A stretch of DNA of 64,000 nucleotides, from the NCBI RefSeq assembly GCF_000142805.1, contig NC_013084.1, forward strand, positions 744,001-808,000, written 5' to 3'. The notes beneath the pieces were generated by a model that saw only the letters and a list, made by a program, of their open reading frames with translations, did no database searches and had not been told where the DNA came from. The position numbers were made by a program, and so were the translations under genes. This DNA is from Lachancea thermotolerans CBS 6340. Taxonomy: Eukaryota; Ascomycota; Saccharomycetes; Saccharomycetales; Saccharomycetaceae. Shown here piece after piece: positions 55,754 to 64,000 of this stretch. Position 1 is the stretch's first letter; every line of letters begins with the position of its first letter.

Positions 55754-56259
55754 GCTTGTTGCAATTTTTGAACAACTCCTCTTGAGAGAGCATACACTTG
55801 GGTCAGAGCTAATCTTTTATAGCCTTCAAAAAACCTAGGGCCGCATGGGCTAAATGCGCATTGATGAAGGCTCTTTCAGGCATCGTGCTTGCCGCCCAAA
55901 CATGGGAAACACTTGGTTAAATCTTAAAATGGCATTGATATTTCCACATTTGGTAAATGCCAGGTGCGCTCGAGACTTGCATAAATTGGCGAGCGGTTGT
56001 CAGCAAATTGAGGCCAGACAATGCAGGGATTCAGCACGCTGCGATTGGAAGTGGCTCTAGAGCGCTGGCACAATTCTGTTAGAACCAGAAAGCGCAATGC
56101 GCATGTCTGATTGTGTCGTATACAGCCGCCTCGACTAGCTTAGGCATCGCAAGACCTCACCCGCTTAAATGATTGGTGTTTCAGATTATAAGAAGTACAC
56201 AGAAGAAAAAACTTAATAGTTACTATAAGATAGTTGAGTTTTCATTAGTTCCTCCTTTC
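55754..56259 (-). promoter_or_regulatory. AGA2 promoter; RPL24 3' flank
   Basis: 506 bp. At 55931-55961 there is a dyad GGCATT...AATGCC enclosing TTTCCACATTTGGTAAA, close to the Mcm1 P-box (TTTCC-N6-GGTAAA). It fits an a-specific-gene operator for Mcm1 with a cell-type co-regulator. No gene seen. Confidence 0.6.
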
Positions 56260-56727
56260 TTAACGAGAGGTAGCAGCAACCTTTTGGAAGGCACCCTTAG
56301 CTTGTTGCTTGGAGACCTTGGAACCTTGAGTACCAGCCAACTTAGCCTTCTCAGCCTTTCTCTTCTCCTTGTCAGCCTTCTTCTTCTCCTTGTCGGCCTT
56401 CTTCTTGTCCTCTCTCTGAGCCTTTCTGACCTCAGTCTTCAAGGATCTTCTCTCCTTGATGAACTCCAAAGAGGCACCAACAATAGCTCTCTGAGCCTTG
56501 ACGGTCTTTCTGCTTCTCTTCTTGGCGACCTCCTCGGTGATACCCTTCTTGTGGTGTCTTCTGTACAGAACGGTCCAGGCGATTCTTCTTGGGTTCTTTC
56601 TTTGCTTGAACAAAGAAGAGGACTTAGAGCTCTGGAATCTGAAGATCTTGGAGTCACCACGGACAAACAAAGTACCTCTACCTGGGTAGATCTTACCACC
56701 GGAAAAAGAGTCAATCTCAACCTTCAT
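56260..56727 (-). CDS. RPL24: 60S ribosomal protein eL24
   Basis: 155 residues, the same length as S. cerevisiae Rpl24a/b, beginning [20 protein letters not shown] with the eL24 core ([32 protein letters not shown]) and a long basic K/A/E helix at the C-terminus. Codon choice is extremely biased (AGA, TTG/AAG, GTC, GCC), as for the most highly expressed yeast genes. It is intronless. It forms a divergent pair with RPL30 as in YGL031C-YGL030W; a single gene represents both WGD copies. Confidence 0.98.
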   Translation of the reverse strand: MKVEIDSFSGGKIYPGRGTLFVRGDSKIFRFQSSKSSSLFKQRKNPRRIAWTVLYRRHHKKGITEEVAKKRSRKTVKAQRAIVGASLEFIKERRSLKTEVRKAQREDKKKADKEKKKADKEKRKAEKAKLAGTQGSKVSKQQAKGAFQKVAATSR

Positions 56728-57550
56728 TGTTTACTGCACCGTGTTAGTAAAATAAGATCTTGCCGAACACCAAGTGTTAGATTTGGTATGCAGGACCTGA
56801 AGCGGGAGGCGCAACGCTGTCGACTTTTTCAGCGCCCACCAAAAAGCTTGTCTCTCAACCACAGCCTATTTAGCACCCGCTGAAAAAGCACTCCACCATC
56901 ATCGCGAACTGCACCAATCTGCCCACATCTTTAATGTCATTTATACCCCGTATCTCACATACATTTCAGCTGTTGTTCCGCTACCTGAGTCTGATTGAAA
57001 GAGTACTCAGCAATCTTCGATAATATTATCCAATGTCTAAGTGATGCTACGAGGAATGCACGCTCTGGTCCCAGCACCTGCCCAGGGCTACGACTTGCCA
57101 GGCTCACGGGTCGACTGGCCACGCGAGGTGCTAGGCAGGGACGAGGCGGGAGCCTCGCGGGTCTCCCGGCCCAGACTGCCCTGAGCAAGCGGATGCTAGG
57201 CTGAGCCCTCCCCAGGGGCCGTCGGCCGCTCCTTGCAAAAAAGCGGCCCACGCAAAAAAACCGACGCAAAAGAGCACAATTTCAGAAAATAATTTCAAGA
57301 AATACGAAATTTCACAATATTGAAGGCATAAAATACTTATGTATGGGTTCTGTCTTAGAAATACATGTAGAAGACAGCAGTCAAACACTTCTCCAGTGAA
57401 AGTTGGTACTGTTGTGCGGTCGATGAGCCCTTTCCCACAGTCAACAAAAAAAACTACAAGATGGAGCTTAAGCTACTCTTCACACTTTTGTTTCGTAGTA
57501 ACCCAGCTAAGACCGGAGTGTTTACATAGCATAACAAGAACTACACAGAG
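56728..57550. promoter_or_regulatory. Divergent ribosomal-protein promoter (RPL24/RPL30)
   Basis: 823 bp. A Rap1-type site AGAACCCATACAT reads on the minus strand at 57339-57351; a second weaker candidate (ACCCCGTATCTCACATACATTT region) is at about 56945-56965. The middle (57055-57250) is a GC-rich island. T-runs flank RPL30. No gene recognised in it. Confidence 0.55.
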
Positions 57551-57556
57551 ATGGTC
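57511..57556 (+). promoter_or_regulatory. L30 autoregulatory kink-turn at the RPL30 5' splice site
   Basis: GACCGGAGTGT at 57511-57521 and CAGAGATGGTC at 57546-57556 match both strands of the published S. cerevisiae RPL30 kink-turn RNA base for base. The second strand includes the start codon and the first bases of the donor GTCAGT. In S. cerevisiae, L30 protein bound here blocks splicing and translation of its own transcript. Confidence 0.92.
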
Positions 57557-57925
57557 AGTATAGATTAATTCAGAAGCGCGCACGTTGGAATGTGTACTAA
57601 CATCACATAGGCCCCAGTTAAGTCCCAAGAATCTATCAACCAGAAGTTGGCCTTGGTCATCAAGTCTGGTAAGTACACCCTAGGTTACAAGTCTACCGTC
57701 AAGGCTTTGAGACAGGGTAAGTCCAAGTTGGTCATCATCGCTGCCAACACCCCAGTCTTGAGAAAGTCTGAGTTGGAGTACTACGCCATGTTGTCCAAGA
57801 CCAAGGTCTACTACTTCCAGGGTGGCAACAACGAGTTGGGTACCGCTGTCGGTAAGTTGTTCAGAGTCGGTGTCGTTACCATTTTGGACGCCGGTGACTC
57901 CGACATCTTGACTACTTTGGCTTAA
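57551..57925 (+). CDS. RPL30: 60S ribosomal protein eL30, spliced and self-regulated
   Basis: Exon 1 is only the ATG (57551-57553). The intron 57554-57610 (57 nt) has the non-consensus donor GTCAGT, branch point TACTAAC at 57595-57601 and acceptor CATAG. Exon 2 (57611-57925) encodes [20 protein letters not shown]... to TTLA. The product is 105 residues, exactly the S. cerevisiae length. The same ATG-only first exon and GTCAGT donor occur in S. cerevisiae RPL30, where they are part of the L30-binding kink-turn. The intron here is far shorter than the ~230-nt S. cerevisiae one. Codon bias is very strong. Confidence 0.97.
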
Positions 57926-58070
57926 ACAGGACGATCTAGCTAGTCTGCATGTACGCGCATTGTTTAGATTATAAGTTTTGTTTACCGTATTTGTGGGGAA
58001 GCGGCTCTGCGCAGCGCTTCTCTGTTCTATATACATGGTGTTGAGGGCCCCCACGGCATGGTTTGGAACC

Positions 58071-58334
58071 TCATTTCTTGTCGGGAGCGTCATCTGGAAG
58101 CCCTAGGTTTTTCCATTCATCTCGATCCATAAGCCGGTGATCCATACGGCAATTTAGGTACTCCTTGGCTAGCAGTCTGCAATTGGGCGCGTTTTCACCC
58201 TTCACGAGCTTGATGCATTCAAGGTACTCTTGCATTTGCTTGGTACAGTCACCATCATGATCCAAGGGGAATGAACCGCGTTCTGGAGGTGTTGGAGAAA
58301 GGGCTTTCAAAGCATTACCTGGATTACCCGACAT
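58071..58334 (-). CDS. COX19: Twin CX9C protein Cox19
   Basis: 87 residues (S. cerevisiae 98). Conserved start [28 protein letters not shown], then the twin CX9C helices [11 protein letters not shown] and [11 protein letters not shown], each with nine residues between cysteines, oxidised through Mia40. It is found in the intermembrane space and cytosol and is needed for copper/redox steps in cytochrome c oxidase assembly with Cox11. It lies just downstream of DPS1 on the same strand, as in YLL018C-A/YLL018C. Confidence 0.95.
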   Translation of the reverse strand: MSGNPGNALKALSPTPPERGSFPLDHDGDCTKQMQEYLECIKLVKGENAPNCRLLAKEYLNCRMDHRLMDRDEWKNLGLPDDAPDKK

Positions 58335-58548
58335 GATTAGCTCACGCGGTTGATGCGCCTGTTATGGTGTCAGTGGAGTCCCATCGGGGCATTAGAGATC
58401 AATAATTTTTGTGAAATAATTGACGTCTTTGGTGATGAACGCTACATAATGATAGCTTAGATAATCAGAATAGAAAGTACTTAGCTTAAGCCGCTACCCA
58501 GCACGAAGCGGCAGGTGCCGACTGCTGCACTTTATGTCGTTAAGGCGA

Positions 58549-60258
58549 TCATGGTCTCAGTCTCTTAGGGTCTCTTGGGAACAGCGAGGCTCTTCTGATG
58601 TTTTTCAGGTCCAAGAAGAACATAACGACTCTTTCTAGACCAATACCACCACCCGCATGTGGTGGACAGCCGTAGGTGAATGAGTCAACGTAGTCCTTGA
58701 GACCTGGGTCTTCTGGAGAGAGACCGTGGTGGCTCATTCTCTCCTTCAGGAAATTGGCGTCGTGGATACGTTGAGCACCGGACAAGATTTCCTCACCTCT
58801 CATGAAGAAGTCGTAAGAGTTGGAGTAGCGAGGGTCAACAGGGTCAGGCATGGTGTAGAATGGACGAACCTCGAGTGGGAACTTGTCCAAAATGTAGAAG
58901 TCAGTGTCGTACTTCTCCCTCACCAGAGCACCCAAGAACTTCTCGTTCTCGGTAGACAGATCTTCAAGTTCACCAACCTCTTTACCAGCAGCTTTCAACA
59001 TAGCGATACCGTCCTTGTAGGCAAGGCGGACCATCTTGCCGTCCTTAGGCAGCTTGAACTCCTCCACGGGGTATTGCTTGCGGACCAAGGCAATTTCCTT
59101 TGCGTAGCGAGTCTTCAACTCAGAAAAAATGAAGACGAAAAGCTCACTCAAGACATCAATGACCTCGTCGTAGTGTTCCTCGAATGCCATCTCCAAGTCC
59201 AAACCAATGAACTCGGTCATGTGACGGTGAGTGTTAGAGTTCTCGGCTCTGAAGACTGGAGCGACTTCGAAAACACGTTCAAAGTCTGCGGCGATCAGCT
59301 CTTGCTTGTAGAACTGAGGAGACTGCGCCAGGTAAGACTTACCCTTGAAGTAAGTAACCTCAAAGACGTTGGCACCACCCTCCGAAGGGGCACCTAACAG
59401 CTTTGGTGTGTGGATCTCGACGAACTTTCTCTTGGCCAAAAACTCTCTGAACAGTTCACAGACTCCGGACTGAATTCTAAAGATGGCTTGGTTGGTGGCG
59501 GTTCTCAAGTCAATGACACGGGCATCCAATCTAGTGTCCAAGTTCACAACTGGCAAGCCGGCCGTCTCCGCCTCCGCGTCTGAACGCGAAGCGTCCTCGA
59601 TCAAAATAGGCAGCTGTTGAGGGGCCTCGGAGATGGTGTGAATTTGGGTGATGTGGATCTCCAAGTTCTGCACGGTGGCGGACTTGATGGGCTCTTCGAC
59701 CTTCTTCACGACACCCTTGACGAGAACGATACTCTCAGGGTTGACGGAGCCAATCCACTTGACCATTTGCTTGGATATAGTTCCCTCAGCATTGGACTTG
59801 GCAAGCGCCTGGATCAATTGAGCCTGCTGTCTCAAGGTCAGGAAAACCAGGGTAGCACCCTGCTGTCTGGAGTTGTGGACACGGGCTCTGATCAAAACCT
59901 CCTTGCCGTCGTCAGCCTCGGAAAGGTCCTCGAGCTTGGTTCTAGGAACGCCGGTCTTGCTGGCGGACTGAATCAAAGGTAGCTTTCCGTAGTTCTCCTT
60001 GGCGGTATCGTTGGCAGCGGCCTCGCGTTCACGCTGGGCCTTTTCCTCGGCCAATTGGCGGGCCTTCTCCTCCTTCTTTCTCTGCTTCTCCTGCTCCTTC
60101 TGCAGCTTCTTCAAGGCTTTCTTGGAAAGAGGTTGCCCATCCTCGCCCAAAATCACGGGCTCGGATGGCTCCTGAGTGGTCAGGTCCTTGACCTGCTCGG
60201 TCACTTTTTCAACGGACTCCTTCACGGCTTCCGCAGCTTTAGCAACGGCTTCAGACAT
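58549..60258 (-). CDS. DPS1: Cytosolic aspartyl-tRNA synthetase
   Basis: 569 residues from the ATG at 60258 ([15 protein letters not shown]). The Lys-rich N-terminal extension that binds RNA (~25-75, [20 protein letters not shown]) precedes an OB-fold anticodon domain ([20 protein letters not shown]) and a class II catalytic core: motif 1 ([14 protein letters not shown]), motif 2 ([15 protein letters not shown]) and motif 3 ([14 protein letters not shown]). In S. cerevisiae AspRS also binds its own mRNA through this extension. An in-frame ATG 96 bp upstream (60354) would add 32 residues ([11 protein letters not shown]...) of uncertain meaning. Codon bias is strong. Confidence 0.97.
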   Translation of the reverse strand: MSEAVAKAAEAVKESVEKVTEQVKDLTTQEPSEPVILGEDGQPLSKKALKKLQKEQEKQRKKEEKARQLAEEKAQREREAAANDTAKENYGKLPLIQSASKTGVPRTKLEDLSEADDGKEVLIRARVHNSRQQGATLVFLTLRQQAQLIQALAKSNAEGTISKQMVKWIGSVNPESIVLVKGVVKKVEEPIKSATVQNLEIHITQIHTISEAPQQLPILIEDASRSDAEAETAGLPVVNLDTRLDARVIDLRTATNQAIFRIQSGVCELFREFLAKRKFVEIHTPKLLGAPSEGGANVFEVTYFKGKSYLAQSPQFYKQELIAADFERVFEVAPVFRAENSNTHRHMTEFIGLDLEMAFEEHYDEVIDVLSELFVFIFSELKTRYAKEIALVRKQYPVEEFKLPKDGKMVRLAYKDGIAMLKAAGKEVGELEDLSTENEKFLGALVREKYDTDFYILDKFPLEVRPFYTMPDPVDPRYSNSYDFFMRGEEILSGAQRIHDANFLKERMSHHGLSPEDPGLKDYVDSFTYGCPPHAGGGIGLERVVMFFLDLKNIRRASLFPRDPKRLRP

Positions 60259-60537
60259 GGCGAGAGACAATAATGATGATTTCTGGGGCTTGAGTGCTGG
60301 ACGACCTTTCTCATCTTTAGTGAAATGACTACAAAATTTTATTAGGTATATCATGCGGTACGTGGCGAGGGTTCGGTTGACTCATGGCCCTCGCACGTCT
60401 GGTGAGCAGAGGCTGCCGCGTTTCTACGATGCTCACATACACGCCTCCGCGATGCTTTTGTGACGGGCGGTTGGGCCCGGCGGCTGTGGACGGCGGGCGC
60501 CGTTTTGATTAATTGCAGCGGGCCAAGAGTTCCACGA

Positions 60538-60563
60538 GTCACGTGGACGCGTGACCACGTGAC
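60538..60563. repeat. Paired CACGTG palindrome upstream of DPS1
   Basis: GTCACGTGG (60538-60546) and CCACGTGAC (60555-60563) are perfect reverse complements around the 8-nt spacer ACGCGTGA, about 280-300 bp upstream of the DPS1 ATG. The spacer itself contains ACGCGT. It is similar in design to 17367-17396. Confidence 0.85.
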
Positions 60564-61294
60564 CACCGCGCCGTTTCGTCCACAGCGTGCAAGAGGCGAT
60601 TCCGGAGTAAAGGCCCGCGGCGCGTGCGAGCCCTGGCACACGAGACTCCCGTCCAGCCCGCCGGCCGCCCCGAGCGCGCGTTTCGAGCCTCCAGCCATCT
60701 GCCCGTGCCTTCTTCCTTGCAAGCTGCCACGAGCTGCAAACAAAAACGTAAAGTTGAAGTATGTCTTGCGTGCTGTCAGGGCAACAGATGATCTACGTCG
60801 GCTACTGCGCGTTCCTAAACTACGCACCCCTTTGCAAGAAGTGCCGCACGCCCATCTTTTACGAGACTACGTACCCTCAAAAGCTTCAATGCGCTGAGAG
60901 TCCAGAAGCATATACACCATCGAGTCGCTGCGGCTAGCGCGCCGGCGCTTTGAAACTGGCAAGCTACCTGGCCTATAACCCGCGGAATGCCACGCAGAAT
61001 GTCCCACGGATTATCCTGGCTCCCTCGCCGTCTTTTTGTGCACAAGAACGTTGACCAGTTCACGAACTGGGTATTATGCAGCTCGCACCAAAACCGCCGC
61101 TGTACAAAACGGGCAGGTCCTGCTAGCCAAAATACGCACCCGCGCGGCACTGACTGGCTTCTAACATACGCAGGCGTACAACATGCGCGAATGGGAACCG
61201 CGTTCCGCGAAAATACTGCACATGCAGCTGCCCCTACGCGCTTTTCTTGAGTTCCCACGCGGGACGCGTATCACCACGTACGCGGGACAAAAAG

Positions 61295-61304
61295 TAGCCG
61301 CCGA
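61295..61304 (+). promoter_or_regulatory. Exact URS1 sequence in the DPS1-CDC25 gap
   Basis: TAGCCGCCGA, perfect Ume6 consensus, 1.0 kb upstream of DPS1 and 1.5 kb upstream of CDC25. No meiotic gene is evident next to it. Confidence 0.6.
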
Positions 61305-61537
61305 GGTCGATTGGTCCCGAGGCAAAGGTCCGGGTAACGGCCCGAACCCAGACTCAGAGGCCAGCGGGCAGCCCCTGGAGCCAGTGAGCGTGAAGTCGTA
61401 TTACTATTTCCCCGGGGTTCTGATTGGGCAGTTCTAGACCCGGGCCCATTGGCGTGCTTGTCGCCGTTCTCATTTGCACCCGTGCAAAATGCGGCAGGTA
61501 GCGCGATACACGAACACTTAGCACCTGTAAGTAGTGC

Positions 61538-61560
61538 GTTTTGCAACTCTGTTGCAAAAC
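61538..61560. repeat. Perfect 10-bp hairpin, 3-nt loop
   Basis: GTTTTGCAAC (61538-61547), loop TCT, GTTGCAAAAC (61551-61560): exact inverted repeat in gene-free DNA. Confidence 0.85.
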
Positions 61561-62381
61561 CACAGCTGAGAGCCGAGCGCGAATCCGCCCAGGTGCTACG
61601 AAAGGGTCCACGTGTCGGCTCCAAGAAAACCGGCTGCAGCTCCTGACCCCTCGAGAAGCATTACTAGGCACAGCGCGCGTGGAGCACGGGTTTCAACGCA
61701 GCATCGACCCAGGATCATAGATAACGGGAGTGCCGTCTGAGCCGCAGGCAGACTTACTGGGAGCTTTCCCGAAAGCCGAGTCTGGCCCCACGATAGCGAC
61801 ACAAAGCTTTACGACGATGGGGAGAAGAAACTACATCGGTGCTGCCTGTTCGGTCCAAACGCTCCCACAACGTCACGTCACCGCCACCTTGCTTGCCACC
61901 TTGCTTGCCACCGCACTTGCATATTCGGTGTCGCCGTCGGGCATGGATGCGCGCGAAGTCCGAGGCTTAGGCCCAGCTGCCGCCCTCCCTCGCCTCTAAG
62001 GCTCTGTGATTAAATAAACATGCGGGCTCCAGCGAGTGTGCGGGAGAAAACCGCATTGTGCGGGCGAGTAAGCTCCCTTTCCGCCTCTCGCTTTGTCTCT
62101 TTCGTCTCTTTTGTCTTTCAAGACCGCTTCTTACATAAGTCTTTTTCCGCTCTTTCCCTCCTTGAGATTCAGAGGAGCCGGTCATCATGAGAGCTCCTGT
62201 ACAATCCCACAATGTACATGACTATAATGCAGCAGCCCCGGTTTCGCGACAATGAGTTGCGGATCCTCGCTTGCTTCCGCGGCGCACTGTCGACAGTTGG
62301 CGCTGGAACGCCCAGGCAGCTGCTTCAGCCGCTCGTGCCGGCTCGCGGAGGAACCCGGAGCTGTTCCCCATTGTTACGGTT

Positions 62382-62401
62382 GCCTCCTCAACGGAGGAGG
62401 C
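62382..62401. repeat. Perfect 8-bp hairpin, 4-nt loop
   Basis: GCCTCCTC (62382-62389), loop AACG, GAGGAGGC (62394-62401), about 435 bp upstream of the CDC25 ATG. Confidence 0.8.
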
Positions 62402-62835
62402 TTCCGCGGCATTTTCGAGCTTCCAATGTGCTGCGCGTTCTCTAGGAGTAGGGCATCTGCGAATGGTGTGCGCGGCGCTGCTCATCGCGCATACTCGAAG
62501 GGGGTACTCATGCACCTTTATGCATGTCCGCATACCTTAAATCGTGCCTGTAAGATCTTTTTATCGGAAAAAATCCTTTTTCGGAAAAACCGCTGTCCGA
62601 ACAACCAGCGGGACGTTGCGAGCCGGCATAGAAATGTGCTGACGCGAACAATTTAAAAACAAATATAGCTTAACACGCAGAACGTCGGTAGTGATGTAAG
62701 TCAGGCACTCGAAAAAAATAGTTTGGATTAACAGTGTAAAAAAGGGAATAGTCGTCGCAGTAGAATAAATTCAACACAAACCTCAGGAGTCCGAATCCAC
62801 GAGTTCTGGACGAGGGAAACCAGGTAAAAAGAGAT

Positions 62836-64000
62836 ATGAGCTTGTCGCGTGTGTCATCACACGATGAGCAGACGCCAGCGGCGCGCGCGGGTTCGACGCG
62901 GCCGGTGGACGTGGTAGTGGCGACGTGCGATTTTACGCCCACCAAAAAGGCGCAACTGCGGCTCAGCGCGGGCGACGTGGTGTACGTGCTGGGCAAGAAC
63001 GAGTCCGGGTGGTGGGACGGCGTGACGGTGTGCGGCAGGTCCCCGCAGCGGGTCGCGCGCGGCTGGTTTCCGCATAATTTCACGCGGTCGTACCGCGAGC
63101 ACAAACGCGGGGGACTAGCGGCGAAGTGCGGGGCCGCGAGTAGCGTGGCTGGCACGCGCAGCAACCGCTCCGGCGGCAGCAGCCGCCGGAGCAGTCTGGC
63201 GGCGCCCCCCATGCCCGGCCACATGGACTTCGGCAGCAGCATGAGGCTCGGCACCGTAAGCGAGCCCAACCTCTCCCCCACCGACTCCCACGCACCACAT
63301 CTGAAGCAGGACTACAGGTTTGACATGCGGTCCAACTTAGCAGGCCAGGCAGGATCCCGCAGGCCCAGCATGGCATCCGGATGGTCGGCCGGCGCCAACT
63401 CACTTTCCAAGTCGCCTTCTCATTCCTCGAACGAACAGCAGTCGCACGGGAGCCAAAGCCAGCCGCAGCAGGTCGATCCGCTCCAGAAGTCTACAGCCGA
63501 CGAGCGCAGGAGGCGCTCGCATGTCGCTGAGACTGACAAGATGAACGTTTTGGGCACGGACGAGGTACAGATGATATTTAGCAACATCCACGACAACTCT
63601 CCGCCCATATGGACGCCGGTCCCAACTACAGAGGGTAAGATCTTGTACTACAACCGCGACTACGACATATATTGCAGCGGGTTGCCGCTGCTACAGAGCC
63701 CCGAGCTCAACATCAAAAGCGTCTTTTCCGACCACGATTGGTTTGTGGACATTCAAGAAAGAGCCCTGACGCACAACAAGAAGGTTCTGGACAAAAAGGA
63801 GGAGCCTGCCGGCGCAAACGGCGCCGCCACCGGGCCCATGTCCGCCAATACCCAGAGCACTTCACAGAACACAAGGAACCACAGTGGTAGCAGAAGGCCT
63901 AGTGTGGATGAAAAAAGCAAAAATTACCTCGCAGCGACCATAATATCTGACAGTGCTGGCACTGGAAGCAGAAATACCAAGATCAATGCTCTCAAAAGTG
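62836..64000 (+). CDS. CDC25: Ras guanine-nucleotide exchange factor Cdc25/Sdc25, 5' part only
   Basis: Frame open from the ATG at 62836 (MSLSRVSSHDEQTP) through the window end, 388 codons with no stop. Residues ~25-75 form an SH3 domain: VVVATCDFTPTKKAQLRL, then SAGDVVYVLGKNESGWWDGV and RGWFPHNFTRSY, with the ALYDY-like, WW and P-x-N/Y signatures. Ser/Arg-rich disordered sequence follows, with TEGKILYYNRDYDIYCSGLP. The catalytic Ras-GEF domain is expected beyond the window. Neighbours DPS1 and COX19 match the S. cerevisiae SDC25 locus (YLL016W-YLL018C), and this gene would be the single ancestor of CDC25 and SDC25. Cdc25 activates Ras-cAMP signalling at the membrane. GC is very high at the 5' end and falls along the gene. 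Confidence 0.88.
   Translation, partial: MSLSRVSSHDEQTPAARAGSTRPVDVVVATCDFTPTKKAQLRLSAGDVVYVLGKNESGWWDGVTVCGRSPQRVARGWFPHNFTRSYREHKRGGLAAKCGAASSVAGTRSNRSGGSSRRSSLAAPPMPGHMDFGSSMRLGTVSEPNLSPTDSHAPHLKQDYRFDMRSNLAGQAGSRRPSMASGWSAGANSLSKSPSHSSNEQQSHGSQSQPQQVDPLQKSTADERRRRSHVAETDKMNVLGTDEVQMIFSNIHDNSPPIWTPVPTTEGKILYYNRDYDIYCSGLPLLQSPELNIKSVFSDHDWFVDIQERALTHNKKVLDKKEEPAGANGAATGPMSANTQSTSQNTRNHSGSRRPSVDEKSKNYLAATIISDSAGTGSRNTKINALKS

Larger units (their letters stand above)
60259..62835. other. 2.6-kb GC-rich gap: DPS1 promoter to CDC25 promoter
   Basis: The largest gene-free stretch in the window. Contents seen: paired-E-box palindrome 60538-60563; CACGTG at 61609-61614; exact URS1 at 61295-61304; perfect hairpins at 61538-61560 and 62382-62401; a 12-bp tandem repeat GCCACCTTGCTT at 61883-61918. 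Small frames of unclear status are a Cys-containing 58-codon frame at 60761-60937 (MSCVLSGQQMIYVGYC...) and an 84-codon frame at 61183-61437 preceded by a TTCTAAC...CAG acceptor-like sequence. Neither has a recognised product, and similar frames are common at this GC. Confidence 0.45.

Noticed and set aside
61159-61437. Possible second exon (acceptor-like TTCTAAC...CAG then an 84-codon frame) of a spliced gene
   Set aside because: No upstream exon with ATG and an in-frame donor could be found; the only GTATGT (60759) has no coding sequence before it. Kept only as part of the gap finding.

Overview
The window is nuclear chromosomal DNA from a budding yeast of the Saccharomycetaceae that did not pass through the whole-genome duplication (WGD). 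A Lachancea-like or Kluyveromyces/Eremothecium-like species fits, but I cannot name it from sequence alone. Three things point this way. Proteins match S. cerevisiae families at near-orthologue level. Introns are few, short and close to the start codon, with GTATGT-type donors and TACTAAC-type branch points. Gene order interleaves two S. cerevisiae WGD tracks: the YGL030-038 order (OCH1, PNC1, YGL036W, MIG1, HOP2, AGA2, RPL24, RPL30) is kept with the same orientations, and genes from the YGR145-152 track (ENP2, ECL1, NAT2, RSR1) are threaded between them. Uricase and a urate/xanthine permease, both missing from S. cerevisiae, are also present. (Comparisons with S. cerevisiae are from memory, not from a search.)

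Layout. 0.1-0.5 kb: tRNA-Phe (with intron) and tRNA-Pro. 0.9-6.2 kb: SPA2 and MRPL15. 6.4-22 kb: ROK1, ATP20, MCM4, RLF2, an unrecognised coiled-coil gene in the SPO74 position, DSS4, TIF6, a small C2H2 zinc-finger gene, tRNA-Leu (with intron), a YPR011C-type mitochondrial carrier and the spliced small gene MIN8. 22.4-31.6 kb: purine permease, DPC29, VMA7, CHS5, UGA1 and a YGR017W-type flavoprotein. 32-43 kb: an ARC1-like tRNA-binding protein, RSR1, OCH1, PNC1, YGL036W, ENP2 and SEC9. 43.7-58 kb: ECL1, MIG1, an intron-containing GPI cell-wall protein, HOP2 (two introns), uricase, NAT2, AGA2, and the divergent pair RPL24/RPL30. 58-64 kb: COX19, DPS1 and the 5' part of CDC25, which runs off the end.

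Most genes are housekeeping: replication and chromatin assembly (MCM4, RLF2), ribosome biogenesis and translation (ROK1, ENP2, TIF6, RPL24, RPL30, DPS1), mitochondria (MRPL15, ATP20, DPC29, COX19, MIN8), polarity and secretion (SPA2, RSR1, CHS5, SEC9, OCH1) and nutrient control (MIG1, CDC25). Nitrogen scavenging (purine permease, uricase, UGA1) and mating/meiosis (AGA2, HOP2, possibly SPO74) form smaller themes.

I see no mobile element, CRISPR array, virus-like element or obviously novel multi-gene system. The most interesting signals are regulatory: a fully kept L30 kink-turn over a 57-nt RPL30 intron; four exact URS1 sequences, only one at a known meiotic gene; perfect short-loop hairpins and paired CACGTG palindromes in large GC-rich gaps; a cell-wall gene whose signal peptide depends on an unusual intron holding a 10-bp hairpin; a splice-site choice in HOP2; and an in-frame leader ORF ending directly at the start codon of the zinc-finger gene. 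Base composition is strongly uneven, with GC-rich peaks at the large intergenic gaps and the gene ends next to them.
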